64,000 nt of DNA from Manihot esculenta (GCF_001659605.2 NC_035169.2:7969610-8033609), one strand, 5' to 3'; shown: positions 1-12,500, counted from the first letter of the stretch. A program made the numbers and translations. The notes: generated from the letters alone by a model not told the origin.

Positions 1-34
1 GAAACTTAAAGGCCTTAAAAGACAATTAACTTAC

Positions 35-353
35 CTACAGTGAATTCAAAGACTACAACCACTGTGAGCACAGCCCACATTCCCGCAACCCCAAAACCAT
101 CATAGAGAGTCCTACAATAATATAATAAGGACACCAATGTGAGAGCAAGTGCCACTTTGAGGGAATGAATGACTCTTCTTGGATCATCATGTCCAAGCTT
201 TCTTATGCTCTTTGCAAATCTAATCACCTTGTCCTTGGATTTACAAGGGAAGGCTTTGAGCCAATCCCATCCTCTAGTGAAAGACCTAGCCTTCTCTTGA
301 TTTGCTGACTCAATCTCCATTGCTAGAGATGATGAAGGTTGGCAACTTTGCAT
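35..353 (-). CDS. Aluminium-activated malate transporter (ALMT), first exon only
   Basis: This is the first coding exon, about 106 residues, of an ALMT-family anion channel; the rest of the gene lies beyond the left edge. Seen: a hydrophilic N-terminus, then the block [20 protein letters not shown], which opens the first membrane segment, then a second segment containing [17 protein letters not shown]. This arrangement is diagnostic of the plant ALMT membrane domain. The exon ends in phase 1 at a consensus donor (G|GTAAGT on the minus strand), inside the glycine codon after FTV, as expected for the family. Two starts are possible, at residues 1 and 12. The second (MEIES) resembles the usual start of the ALMT2/ALMT10-like group, but the upstream ATG is in frame and at least as likely to be used. 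The family moves malate and other anions across the plasma membrane or tonoplast; which subgroup this belongs to cannot be settled from one exon. Confidence 0.9.
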
Positions 354-489
354 GAACTAATTAAAAAATGAGGAATGGCTTTAAAAGTTTTGAGCTGGAT
401 TTCTTTTCTTCTAAGTATTTTGAGAGTGAAGAAAGATATGGTGGGGAATTGAAGAAAATGCCCTTTGAAGAGAGTCTCTCACTAGCTTA

Positions 490-497
490 TATTTATA
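490..497 (-). promoter_or_regulatory. Probable TATA box of the ALMT gene
   Basis: The minus strand reads TATAAATA about 137 bp upstream of the ALMT ATG, a normal distance for a plant TATA box plus a short 5' UTR. No other strong TATA-like site lies nearer to the ATG. Confidence 0.5.
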
Positions 498-734
498 GTA
501 GCAGAAAGAGTAGAATGGAACTAAATAAAGAATATTAAACTGGAACACATTGTAGGGATGGTGTCTTAATTTTGTAGGGTCAAAGGACAAATTCTTATAT
601 ATATATTTGAGAAAAAGACTTCATTCAAAAAGTGGCTGACTAGGATATCTAGTTTAAGTCCCATATTTTAATCTCAACTAATTAATACAAACTGACTTGT
701 AATTATTTAATTAATGGCTCAAGTTGGTGAATTA

Positions 735-1195
735 TAAATATTCACACGGGATAATTCGGTCGATTTAGTTTGAAATTGAATCAAACGGAATAAATTAAAA
801 TTTGAAATTTTAATATTTATAAAAATCGAATCGATTTTAATAAGAAATTAAATTAAACTGAACCGATCTGATTCGATTCGATTTGATTTAGTTTGATTGA
901 TTTAAATTTTTAATAAATTTTTTATTGTTTGCACTTTATTTTTAATATTTTAAAATTTAATTAAAATATTTTAATCTTAATATGATTTAATCTCTTTATA
1001 TTATTAAAAATAATATATTATTATCACTAAATCGGTTTGGTTCAATTTTTTTAATTTTTTTCTGATCAAAATCGAACCAAATTGAAATAATTAAAAATTT
1101 TAAAATTAAAAATCAAACTGAATCGAATCAAAATAAATAAAAATTTAAACTAAAATTTTAAATTAATTTGATTCGATCAAAATTTTCCTTTTCAA
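735..1195 (-). mobile_element. AT-rich hAT-like miniature element, family A, copy 1 (inverted)
   Basis: About 450 bp, non-coding. It is the reverse complement of the blocks at 1740-2185, 5610-6056 and 55895-56400. Shared features are runs of GATTCGATTC-type sequence and the core ATTTTAAAATATTAAAAATA. The ends resemble a degenerate ATTCGGTTT...AAACCGAAT inverted pair followed by GTTCATCCTA-like sequence, as in hAT-type MITEs. Superfamily assignment is tentative because no clean target duplication was found. Confidence 0.5.
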
Positions 1196-1739
1196 CTGGG
1201 TACTGATAACCCTAATATGTATAGTACTAATTAATATATGAATCTAAATAAGCTAATGAGTTTTTACTGCAAAAAGTCTGAATCACTTGGAGGAATATTT
1301 TTATTAAAATAATATATATATAGGCAAAGTGAAGTCCAACAAAACTTAGTGTGTGCCTCATCCCGTAGTACCCAACAAAAAAGAATAGCTAGGTCACCAC
1401 TATCCAATGCTACCAGTTTCAGAGTAAACATTACATCAAATAGGACCATAATGACAAGAGTATGACAAAGAAATAAGTAAAAAAAAAAAAAAAAAGACAT
1501 AAATTAAAAAGGAAGGAAAAGATACATGGCTTCTAATTAATTAAGAGGAAGTCAAGTCAAATGGGTTTAAGTTATAGATTAATACATTTCAAACACATAA
1601 ATTAGTAGATTTTTTTTCATAAAAAAAATAATAAAATTCTCAATAATATTTTTTGAATTCATAATAAATTAAATTCATCTAAAAATTTTTTAAATCACAA
1701 CTGAACTATAAATTTGAGTATAATCTCATATCTAAGTAA
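1196..1739. other. Intergenic, no gene seen
   Basis: AT-rich spacer between two copies of repeat family A. It contains an A-run near 1480-1495. No credible coding sequence on either strand. Confidence 0.6.
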
Positions 1740-2185
1740 TATTCAGTTTAAATTGAAAAAATCGATCGAATTGAATTAATTTAAAATTTTAGTTTGGTTT
1801 TTTATTCATTTCGATTCAATTTGATTTTTAATTTTAAAAATTTTGATTATTTCGGTTCAGTTTTATTTTGATAAAAAAATTTAAAAAATCAAATTCAATC
1901 AATCAGTAATAATAGTATATTATTTTTAATAATATATTGAGATAAATATGATTAGATTATATTAATATTAAAATATTTTAATTAAATTTTAAAATATTAA
2001 AAATAAAATATAAAAAAATTTATTGAAAATTTAAATTGATCAAATCGAACTGAATTGAATCAGATCGATTCAATTTGATTTAATTTTTGACTAAAATCAA
2101 TTCGATTCGATTTTTATAAATATCAAAATTTTAATTTTAAATTTATTCATTTGGTTGGATATGAATCGAACAAACTAAATGTACA
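1740..2185 (+). mobile_element. AT-rich hAT-like miniature element, family A, copy 2
   Basis: Direct-orientation copy of the family at 5610-6056. It begins near ATTCAGTTTAAATTG and ends near GAACAAACTAAATG. It lies about 550 bp from the inverted copy at 735-1195, so the two could pair as a hairpin if transcribed together. Non-coding. Confidence 0.5.
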
Positions 2186-2984
2186 TTCTAATTGAGAGTA
2201 GTTGCACTTGAAGAATAAGACAATATATTATAATGTTTTGTTTGAAAAATAAAATTACGAATGATTTTAAAATTTTTTTACATTTAGTTAAAAAATTAAA
2301 AATTTCTTTTCCAATAAGAAAATTAATTAAATTAAAATTTTAATTCTAAATAGCAAATAAAAGAAGATAAAATGAAATTGATTTTAATTATATTATATAC
2401 ACTCTCATGATTGGAGAATTTCACAATTTTATTGTTTTGAACATTTGGGTTTTCATTGATCTCTACCCATAATTTATATTCTCATCATGTGTTTTTCTTT
2501 TCTTTTTCTTTTTCTTTTTTATCGATCTACAGACTTATCATCATCAATATCGGATTGTCATTGTCAGCAAATCACTAGTGAGTAGGATTTGACGCGATCA
2601 CATATGATTGTTTCTTTTTATTTTCTTATCCTCTTTACTCATCATAATTTAGATGGAAAAAATTCAGGTTTTTTTTAAATGGAAATTGAAAATAAAAAAA
2701 TAAAATTTAAGATTTTTAATATACACTTATTATTATATTGAATTTGTGAATATCGAAAAATTATTAAATTTAATAAATTGTATAAAATAATTTATATACC
2801 TAATTAAGAATTCATATTTTATAGTTTATAATGGGACTATCATTACTTCAATAATTTATTAATTTTTAATTAACAATATTGAATATAAGGTTACTCTCTC
2901 AAAGAAGATAATAAATTAACAATTAAGTATAATATAGTGATAAAGCCATTATGCTTTCCAGCAAAAATTCATCCCAATTATTTG
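2186..2984. other. Intergenic, no gene seen
   Basis: AT-rich DNA with a CTTTT-type pyrimidine tract near 2495-2520. No coding sequence or recognisable element. Confidence 0.55.
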
Positions 2985-3417
2985 TGATAACCGCAGGGTC
3001 TTTTTCCTTTTCCTACTGGTCTAGAATCCATAATAGTAAAAGTCAGTCCAAAGGTTAGATCATCTCAAGAAAAGTCTGTGGGACATGAAGACCTCAGTTG
3101 ATCTGGGCCACCTGCGAGCCCAGGTCCGCAATATTGAAGCCAGCTCCACGATGGGATTCGGTAGTGGGTAGCAGGCCCAGTCTTTTCGTAGCCCTTTTTG
3201 CACGCGTCCTGAGGAGAATTAAATGGCCGCCTGACATGAGTAAGAGGAACTGACACCACTGTACGTATGGAGCTGAACGACAGAGACAGAGCAGAAAAGC
3301 CGTTAGATGCCACTAACCAGAAAGGGAAAAATGATAAAAAGAGAGGGACATCGTTCTCTTAGGATAGAACTTATTCATCAATAGTAAACCTTATTTTTTT
3401 TAAATCTCAGATCATCA
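2985..3417 (-). mobile_element. Solo LTR related to the Tat-lineage element at 33.8-55.6 kb
   Basis: A 433-bp block begins TGATAACC and ends GATCATCA, matching on the minus strand the termini of the 499-bp Tat LTRs at 33847 and 55055 (TGATGATCTG start, GGTCATCA end). It is flanked by a perfect 5-bp direct repeat ATTTG (2980-2984 and 3418-3422), which is the target duplication. No internal region is attached, so this is a solo LTR left by LTR-LTR recombination. It is more GC-rich than its surroundings. Confidence 0.8.
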
Positions 3418-3999
3418 ATTTGAAAGATATATTTAAAGAGCAAGTCATGAATATCAGGAATTAGTTTCCGTTTAAATTTTATTTATGATAATTTTAAATC
3501 ATTTTAAAACTGTTATTTTTATAATATTAAGATAATAAATTTATAATCATCGTTGTAATACTGTTATATAAATTATAAAATTTAATAGTGTTATCTGTAA
3601 ACCGTAAAATAGATATAGGAAGGATTTTGTCGTGAAAATAAAGAGTGAATCAAATTCAACATTATGAATGGAGAGAAATTAAAGGAAAAGATATGATACT
3701 TTAGTTATATATATCCCTTCCTTCTATATTACCAAAAACATATGCATATAATGATTCTTCAATTGGAACTTGTCAGATTATCAACCAACTTGCTAAGGTA
3801 GTAATGGCAAAGGATAGACATGTGAGAGGGAAACAACAAAGAAATCTATTGATCATGGTGGGACAAAGCAATGACAAACAACAACAGACATGTAAGAGAG
3901 AAACACTGAAATAAATTCTGGATTTCATGTAGGAGAAATTTTATAATATAATTATATTATTATTATTAATGATGATAAATTACATATAAATTTTATGAT
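3418..3999. other. Intergenic, no gene seen
   Basis: AT-rich spacer between two LTR-derived blocks. Nothing recognisable. Confidence 0.55.
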
Positions 4000-4400
4000 T
4001 GATGTTTTAAAATTCAGAAAATAGGATTTATGATAGTTGTGTAAATTTGTATGGAGAATAAGAAATTTTTTATCTTTTATCCCTTTTCTTTTTATTTCCT
4101 AATAACGTCTAATTGTTTTTCTGCTATAGTGTTATCTGTCTTTGTCTCTGTTACTTAAATCTGTACGTACGGATGTGTCAAAACTTTTCTTCACGCTAGA
4201 CGGTCATTTAATTTCTCTCGGCGCGTATACGGCCAGGATTGCGATGTGATTGGATTTACTTCTCTACTTCTTATCACGTTATCGAACTAGATTTTTTTGT
4301 ATGGGTCCATTTGCGTGATCCATCTGAACTATTTCACGCTACCGGACTGAGATATACGATGTAGGACTGATTCACTTGAATAAAACACAATGAGTCTTGA
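4000..4400 (+). mobile_element. Degenerate Tat-type LTR fragment
   Basis: The start (TGATGTTTTAAAATTCAGAA) aligns by eye with the start of the Tat LTRs. The CTTTTAT...CTAATAACGTCTAATTG and TACGTACGGATGTGTC blocks are shared with 2985-3417 (inverted), 9629-10086 (inverted) and 17675-18110. The right end is uncertain; similarity may extend to about 4500. No target duplication could be assigned. Confidence 0.55.
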
Positions 4401-4704
4401 ATTATTTTATTTTTTTAAAATTTGATCTTATTTCATAATGAAATTATTTTATTTTTTTTAAATTTGATCTTATTCCAAGTGCAGTAGTGCGTAAAGTTGA
4501 GTGATGATTAATAATAATTATTAATTTTTAAGCGAAGAAATATTTATAATGATTGAAATTCGGAATTCCATATCCATCAACTCAGTTCATCCGTATTTTC
4601 CTTTTTCTGAGGTTGGCGTACATGGGAATCGTTGTATGTATGGCCTGAAATAGTTATTGTATGTTGGGTGATATGGATTTTTAATTTTATTGTTAAATTA
4701 ATAT

Positions 4705-4757
4705 TTGATTTTGATTTTGATTTTGATTTTGATTTTGATTTTGATTTTGATTTTGAT
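4705..4757. repeat. (TTTTGA)n microsatellite
   Basis: About nine perfect copies of the hexamer TTTTGA. Reading frames through it give ILILIL or KSKSKS strings, which are not real proteins. Confidence 0.95.
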
Positions 4758-5609
4758 GGATGGAGCAAATTCTGAAGGACAAATAGAATATGTTCATTTT
4801 GTTTTAGATTATTCTCTTACGACAAAATCTATCAATAAAGGTAGCAATTGGTTGTCTGCATCGTATCACTGCCCTAAAATAAATATTTTATAAAATATCA
4901 TTCATTTAATGCAACAAAGGAAATGATGGTTTGTGTAATGCAATCAAATTTCTTTAATTATAATAATTCTATATAATTTAAATAATAAACTTTTCTAATA
5001 ATTATTTATTTTTGTTTCACTAATCTCTGTTGGAATAACAACCAACAACGCAAAAAGAAATTTCTTTAATTATAATAATTCTTTTATATAGATTTGCCTT
5101 TGTATTGCCAATATAATTAATAACTTCTCGAAAAACAACCAAGTCATACTAAGAAGAGAATAATTTTTTTTTTTTTTTTGCAAAAATAACAAAGTCAAAT
5201 TATAAAAAAACAACTACGTATATTTAAAAAAAGAAAGAGACTGAAATGGATAATATTCATAGCTATAATATTCAGAAATTAATTATAAATATATATAAAG
5301 GCTTAATCCTAAATAAGTAAATATTTAGGGATAATTTTATAAATATATAACGATATTTTTTAAAAATAATTATAATATTTTGGAGTCGCTTTATAAAAAT
5401 ATGTGATTTATTTATAAATAATTACAATATTTAAAAATTAATTTATATTAATATAACAATAAATTTGTAAATATGTATAATATTAGTGATTAATTTATAA
5501 AGTTGTGCTTATTTATATATATTTATAATATTTAGAGATAAATGAATTAAAAATTAAATTAAATGATCAAAGTATGTTAGTTAATTGTTTTCGTAGCTAT
5601 TAATAGGAG
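4758..5609. other. Intergenic, no gene seen
   Basis: AT-rich. A 24-bp-scale direct duplication (AAATTTCTTTAATTATAATA) occurs near 4947 and 5058. No gene or complete element is visible. Confidence 0.5.
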
Positions 5610-6056
5610 AGTATTTGTTTCAAATTGAAAAAATCGATCGAACTGAATTAATTTAAAATTTTAATTTAATTTTTTATTTATTTTTGTTCGATTTGATTTT
5701 TAATTTTAAAAATTTTAGTTATTTCGGTTTGATTTAGTTTTTATCATAAAAAATAAAAATAAAAAATCAAACCGAATCGATTAGTGATAATAATATATTA
5801 TTTTCAATAATATAAAGAGATTAGATCATATTAAAATTAAAATATTTTAATTCAATTTTAAAATATTAAAAAAATTATAAAAAATAAAAAAATTCATTGA
5901 AAATTCAAACCGATCAAATTGAACTGAATTAAATCAGACCGATTCAATTCGATTCGATTTCTGACTAAAATCAGTTTGATTTTCATAAATATTAAAATTT
6001 TAATTTTTAGTTTATTTAATATGATTTTAAATTAAACTGACCAATTGCTCACCTCT
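5610..6056 (+). mobile_element. AT-rich hAT-like miniature element, family A, copy 3
   Basis: Same sequence family and orientation as 1740-2185. It starts near CAAATTGAAAAAATCGATCG and ends near AAACTGACCAATTGCTCACC. The CACCTCTAG tail is like the TAGGGGTG-type ends of hAT MITEs. Non-coding. Confidence 0.5.
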
Positions 6057-6892
6057 AGCCGCTAATTATTCAATATTAGTTACTAGTAATTAATTATTTG
6101 TATAGTAATTTAAAGTAGAAATATTCAGTATAAAATAAATATTAAATTAATTATTAAATACATGGATATGTAAATTTATAAAATTTATTTTAAATTAAAT
6201 TTAATATATTTTAACTGTAAATATATTGAAATATAAGTATATTGAAAAAACATATATATTTTTTTAATTTCCTAAAAAAATTTTATTACCCTAAAATTCA
6301 TTTTTTTTTCAATAGATAATTATACTAAAAAGAAAAAGATCCTAAGGCCTAATTACAACACCCATGTCTAGACCTAGGCCCAAGCTCAATTAAAAAGAAA
6401 ACCCTAACTTGCAAATTGAGAGGCTTCTGAAAATTACTACTGCTGCTAGAGAGAGATGCTTATAGAGGAACTAAGACGTCAACGACAAAACCAAGAAACA
6501 CAGATGAAGTATTAGCATTGGAAGCCAATGATTTCAGGAAGAGAGAGACAGGATCACCGAAGTCGAAATCATGAAGCAACGCCTTCCTTCGTCAGAGTCA
6601 TGAAAGAAGACATTGAGAAGAGCTCACTGGCCGTTGTCTTGTCTGGAAGATCAACAAAGGAAGGAGACAGAAAAATCCAAGAATCTGAACGTCAAGAAAT
6701 AAGCTAAAACTCTTCACATGACTATAATATATAAACTACCGATTGAAGTATAATAGATGAAGGGTGAGATTTCAAAAGAAAGCCGATCATTCCAGTGAAG
6801 GAGGCTCTCTAAAATTCAATGTTAAACATGGTCTTCATAGATATATTCATATGTCACCCTTTACTTTGGTTTTTAGAATATAATGAGCTGCC
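6057..6892. other. Intergenic with an unidentified GC-richer block
   Basis: The stretch 6340-6850 is clearly less AT-rich than its neighbours and contains AAACCCTAACTTGC and several purine-rich AGAGAGA motifs. It has no ORF of useful length and matches nothing else in the window. It could be a decayed transposon or exon remnant; I cannot name it. Confidence 0.35.
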
Positions 6893-7655
6893 CATAGTTA
6901 CCGACCTAAACAAATTGAGTCAAACCTAACTTTAAAAAGTTTAAATATGATTCGTTAAAATTTTTTCGAACTCGAGCTGAATTCGAGTTTTACTATTCGA
7001 ACTCGAGCCGAATTCGAGTTTTACTATTTCGAACTCGAGTCGAGTATTAAGAAACTCAAGTTTGACTCGTTTAGCAAACGAGTTTAGACGAGTTGAGCTT
7101 TTATCAAATTTAGTCTCGAATAATTCACGAATAGTTCAATTTATTTATATGTATAATAAGTTTTAATTTAAAATTAATAAGTTTAAAATAAAATAATTTT
7201 AATAAAATTAGTATATCTACAAATTAACTCATAAAATTATAAAGATGAGTTTTTAAATTTTAATGATCAAAATATATACAAGTTTAAAAGTGTAACTAAA
7301 TTATATAAAACTGAATTTTAGCAAATTTAAAATTGGCTCATGCAAGTATACGTAGGGTTTGAGTTTATTTTTCTTATGATAATAATCTCAGCTTACTTAA
7401 CAAGACTGTTCATTACTCTATTCGCGAGCTTGCTCATGAATTCAGAAACGAGTCGAACTCATGAGATTTAACGAGCTGAATACTATGGAACTCAAACTTG
7501 ACTTGTTTACCAAACGACCCTAAAAATAAAATTCAAGTTTGACTCGTTTAAAAATCGAGTTTAGCTCGTTTAGAAATCGAGTTGAGCTCGATCGAGATTT
7601 TATTGAACTGAAAGTCAAATAACTCATGAAAAATTTGATTTATTTACACCCCTAA
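6893..7655. mobile_element. hAT-like miniature element with GAGTT/AACTC repeats
   Basis: The right end is TTTACACCCCTA (about 7643-7654), the classic plant hAT-type terminus. The left end near 6893 is degenerate. Both flanks are packed with complementary motifs, such as TTCGAACTCGAG and TTTGACTCG with AAACGAG, so the element can fold back on itself. No transposase coding is present. Confidence 0.55.
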
Positions 7656-9628
7656 TCATAATATAATATAGTATAGTATGCATAAGCAAATTGACTTAAA
7701 AAATTCAATATTTGAATTGATTTTTTTTTTTATCAATAAGTATTGAAAAGGAGAAAAGATCGATTCATCTAATGGGTAGTAGGTCCTAATTGGCAATTGA
7801 CCAATCTGTTGTAATGGTACAAAAAGTGGCCATTCCAAAACTCCATTTTCTCTTAAAAAAACATTTCATAAATCAATCCTAGTGAAAAGTAATTGCCCAT
7901 CAAATTAAGAAAATTTTCAAAAAGATATTGTATGCATATGAAAAATTCCTTAATTTAGTGAAGTGTCAATAATAAATTATTGTTTTTCTAATTTAAAAAA
8001 TATTGAAATAATAAAAACAGTATGAAGTTAGAGTACTGTCTGCCATGCACAACAAAATCATGAAAGACCCAATTGTTAGAAAGTGAAAGCAGATGAAATT
8101 GCCAAGTCTAAAGTAGTAGGTGGGAGCTTAAATTATGAAGCTCAAAGGGTAACCAAATGAGGATTTCAAGCCAATTGGGGAGGCCCATAAACAGAATTAT
8201 TGTTTCAATTAAATGGGCCACCAATGTGGTCCATCTTTACAAACATGGACCTAGCAGTAGTAGATAGATGCTCTCTCTCCCCTTTTGTCCTCTCAACCCC
8301 CTTCACTTTCTTATCCTCTAGGACAAAATTTAAGGTCCATTTTTAAAAACTATCACCAAATTGACCTCTGCCTTTTTACTCAATCTCTTCAATAGTTTGC
8401 ATCAAATCAAAGTTTCTAACCCATTTGGTTTTTAGTACACTTTTGGGTTCCATCGATTGGATATTAACATTTTCATTTTACCCTTTACACGAATTAAATT
8501 AGAGTAAAAATAGAGTTAAAAATCGAGCTAGTTGAACTTAGAATCTCCTAATTCAATTTGATATAATTATCATCGTAAAATCAAAGAGTTTATAAATAAA
8601 TGGGTGTGTTGCGTTTATTTAACTTAAAAATTTTAGTAATTTTTTTTATAAAAAAAAAAGTTAAAATAAAGAAATAATAATAAGTGGAAGGAAGGAAGGA
8701 GAAGAGAGAATTGGTTGATGTAATGGGCTTGAAAAAAAAAGCTAGGAAAAGAAACATGTAGGATACCACTCCCTCCTCTCTAAGTGTGAAATTGGGAATC
8801 TCATCATTGTACAACAACTTCAAAAGCAATTGTATTGTTTTTTTTTTTTTTTTTTTGAATAAAAAAATAAATAAAAAATAAAGAAGACAAAAGACCCCAT
8901 ATATCTCTAATCTCTTATATCATTTGTTTCAGAACTCAAGCAAGTTGACACATGGGCCAACCTCACTTTGAGACTCCCATCTTATTTCAATTCATTCATA
9001 TCAACACAATTTTTTTTTTAAATTTCATCCAATGAAATAATAAAAAATTAAAAAAAATCCAATCCTATTAATTTCACCAAATTTTAATTTCCTTAATAAT
9101 AATAAAAATACATTATAGAGTGAAGACAGGAATTGAGAAGTTGGATTGGGACAAGCAAGAATTGCTGCATCCTCCAAGTCTGAAAAAGAAAAAAATATAT
9201 ATATATATAAATCAAAACATGTGACAAAGTATCTATAACAAAGTTTGATTTAAATATTAGTTTTGATGGATGATATGATACAAAAAAACATAGCAGGAGA
9301 GACTGACTGAAAGATACATAGAAAGCCCATGAGATCTTGATAGTGAGATTAATTTTTATATATAAAAATATATACGACACACTAAATATTGTCTATACTT
9401 TCTGAGGCACTTAACCTTCCAAACTCCTTGTTTTCATTTCTCTTATCACAAAACTATCCGTTAATCAATATCATCATACAATTCAAGATTCGTATAATGC
9501 AAAAAGCAAAAAGTTCTATTTTTTTTCCATTAATTTAGTTTTAATATAATATAATAAAAAGCTTTATAATATTATATATTGATAGTTAGTATTGATATAC
9601 TTATTTGATGTTTTGACTTATTGAATTG
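7656..9628. other. Intergenic, no gene seen
   Basis: AT-rich with several poly-A and poly-T runs (for example near 8840-8856). No coding sequence, RNA gene or bounded element could be supported. Confidence 0.5.
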
Positions 9629-10086
9629 TGATGATTGTCGGATTTCTTACACCTGAAAGTAAGGTCAGACCCTAAAAAAGAATATTGATCCAAGGCCTAA
9701 AGCTCATTAGGTTTGACTCAAGCAAACCAACTACACGCTGTGGATCGCAGTCCGAAAACGTGAAGCAGGCTAAACAGACCACGTGAATGAGTCCGTACAA
9801 GAAAAGTCTAATTCGGTGATGTGACAAGAGGTAGGAGAGCGGGTCAAATCATTTTGCAGTCCTGTCCGCACGTGTGCCAGAGAATTAAATAGCCGTCTGG
9901 CGTGGAGATAGACCCTGGCACATCTGTACGTACGGATCTGAATGACAGAGACATGTGATACTGTAGTAAAAGGGCGATTAGACGTTATTAACAAATAAAA
10001 TGAAAAGGAATAAAAGAAACATATTTTTCTCTGATCAAATTTACACAAATAACTGTAAACCTTATTTTCTATATTTTAAAATATCA
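9629..10086 (-). mobile_element. Solo LTR related to the Tat-lineage element
   Basis: A 458-bp block starts TGATGATTG and ends AAAATATCA. It is flanked by a perfect 5-bp duplication AATTG (9624-9628 and 10087-10091). Its minus-strand start (TGATATTTTAAAATATAGAA) and its CGCTAGTGACGT-like core, here decayed, match the other Tat-type LTRs in this window. No internal region is attached. Confidence 0.8.
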
Positions 10087-11930
10087 AATTGCAATTTAAA
10101 ATATCAAATTGCAATGAAATTTAATTCAGCAGTTTAAAGTATATTATTTTTTAGTAAATATGATTTTAATTTTTTATAACTAATTTTTTTATTAAAAAAA
10201 TTATGATGGAATGGTTAATCTTTTGATAAGAAAATGATAATTATTATATTATATTATATGGGTTCCCAAGTTTTGGTGATTAACAAAGAAAAAAAATTAC
10301 AAAATGTCACAATCCAACACCTACGATGTCAATCTTTAGCTCACTTTCTCTTATTTTAAGATGAGAAATAAAGGAAAAGAAAATGAAAAGAAGAAGCAGC
10401 CCAGATCAAAACAGGACAAATTAACCTAGTTAGGCATGTCTAAGTTAGAGGTTTCCAACATTTAATTTAAATTTAATATATTTTATTATTTATAAATATT
10501 TGAATGTCAGTTCTAAATCATAATGATAATTATAAAATAAGAAAAGTTTATTTAAAAATAAAATAAAATTAGAAGGATAGATAGTATAGATGAATATGTC
10601 TGCCTAACAGGACACTTGCGGGATAACCCTTGGATATAGCACGGCCCACGTACGTTTACCTTTTTATAATAATAAATTTATTAATTGTAAAGAAAATTTC
10701 AAAAAGCTAACTAAATTCAAATCCCTAATTCCTAGTTGGCAACGTTTCAACATGAAAATTTTAATCATAAAAATCCAAGTTTGGTGGCAACCCAGATCAA
10801 GAAAATGAAGAAAAATTGAATTTTTTTTACACCTTAAAAATAGGATTTTTATTTTAAAAATTGATTAATAGAAAAAATACACCATAAGGATACTTGAATA
10901 ATACAACAACTTGATTTTGATTATGAATATAAGAAAATTTACTTGGGATTTGGAGAGGAAATGAATAATTAATTATTGTTAGGTTTGGAAAAGATTTTTA
11001 ATATGAAAATAATATTAAAAAAAAGATATTAATTATGATAAAGTAATCAATAATACAAATAAAGGACTAATTAACGATACAAGACATGTCCATCAACTTT
11101 GGTCGGGTTACATTTATTGTCTGATAACAAAATAACCTAACTGTAGAGTGACCACCATATTCTTTTAATTCAAGGTTTTTTTTTTTTGAAAAAAATGGTT
11201 ATGGTTTTATTTTAAATTATATTAAATTAATCAAATTCACAGTTGCTGGCTTGCTGCACCATCGTTTTAATTAAAAAAAAAAAAAAAAAAAAACTCCTGG
11301 CTTTCGGGTCTTCGCCTTTTTAATAATGAGGGCGCTGTCACCGTAGAAAAACCATTTTCCATTAAGGGAAGATCCTCTGGCCTCTGCTGTGCTCACTGTT
11401 TGCCAGTCACGTTTTGGATGATAATATGTCCAATCTAACATCCCTCACTCGCACCTCTCTTTCTCCATTTACCCATTGGGCAGTGAATTTAACGACAGGC
11501 ATCTGCGCGTTCAATTACTAAACTACTCTCCATCATTCAAATTTACATGATATCACAGTGGATTTTTGTCGTTCTTACTAAAAAAAGACGCAGATACTTG
11601 CGTACGGCCTACGTCACCAGCCAATCCTTTCGTTACACGCAACCATAGTAATCATCTGTATATCACCCGTACATCATGTAATCAGATCATCAATTGTTGA
11701 CCGCTGGATCGTAATCAACTTTTTTTTTGACTTCTAATCAAGCGGTAATATTTGGATAAACCTATAAAAAGGAGACACACTCGTGCACTGCGTGAAAATG
11801 ACTCAAAAAGCTGACGGTGGGATGTATACAATAATAACTTCGAAAAGTTTTTTTTATTTTTTTTTTTTCAAGAGACGAAAAATTAATTGAAAATAAATAA
11901 ATAGTATCAGTAATTTTACCATGGAGGGCT
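10087..11930. other. Intergenic, no gene seen
   Basis: AT-rich to about 11280, then moderately GC-rich. A TATA-like CTATAAAAAGG lies at about 11762, but no gene follows it on the plus strand. Confidence 0.45.
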
Positions 11931-12500
11931 AAAGGGGTCATTTTTCCAGAAAGGGACACGCGATGCCAACGTGGCAAGGACAAAAACGTGAACAGAGACA
12001 AAAGAGGTGAAGTGGTATGAGAAGAGGACACGTGTCTCATCAAAATCCTAAAGCCGACAACGACAAGCTTGAAGATGGGATAGCATTAAAGAAAAAGGCA
12101 GAAGCAAGTAGTTGCCCCCGAGACCCAACCTCTGCTGCTATTGGTTGCTTTCTTGACTTTCTCGACACGTGGGACCCGTCAATTCGTGGAAGTTTTGATT
12201 GGGTGGTGGGAGCCACAGCCTAGGGGTAGAAGAAAAAGGCAAGGGGAGGAGAATCTTCGCTAAAGGAAAAAAAAAATTATTAAAGAAAATAAAAATCAAA
12301 TGGGCTGTTTGTTTGACGCGTGTACAGTAAGGTTGGGGGAGGCGGGGTCCATGGCTAGTTAGCTAAAGTCCAAACTCAAGTCTTTTAAAAAGAAAGATAG
12401 GGGTTGGAGGTGGCACGTGGAATGAAGGACGTAGGACCCGCTTCGCATGCCTAAGTCCGGCAATTAGTGCGCTGGGTGACGTGGCAGCTGTTGTCACCAT
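11931..12500. promoter_or_regulatory. Cluster of ACGT-core (G-box/ABRE-like) motifs, orphan promoter-like block
   Basis: Five ACGT-core sites lie within about 520 bp: CAACGTGGC near 11970, ACACGTGTC near 12029, ACACGTGGG near 12165, GCACGTGG near 12413 and TGACGTGGC near 12477. A CCAAT box on the minus strand lies near 12140. The block is GC-richer than both flanks. In plants such clusters bind bZIP/bHLH factors in stress- and light-responsive promoters. No coding gene could be found within several kb, so the target is unknown or absent. Confidence 0.4.

Noticed and set aside
3065..3313. 82-codon minus frame, and similar frames at 9770-10048, 17771-17983 and 33913-34409
   Set aside because: All sit inside Tat-type LTRs, where frames are long only because of higher GC content.
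4577..4893. Frames with KSKSKS or ILILIL strings
   Set aside because: Translation of the (TTTTGA)n microsatellite.
11762..12223. Frames of 93 and 68 codons overlapping the ACGT-box region
   Set aside because: No domain, biased composition and no splice or promoter logic; the DNA-level motif cluster explains the composition better.
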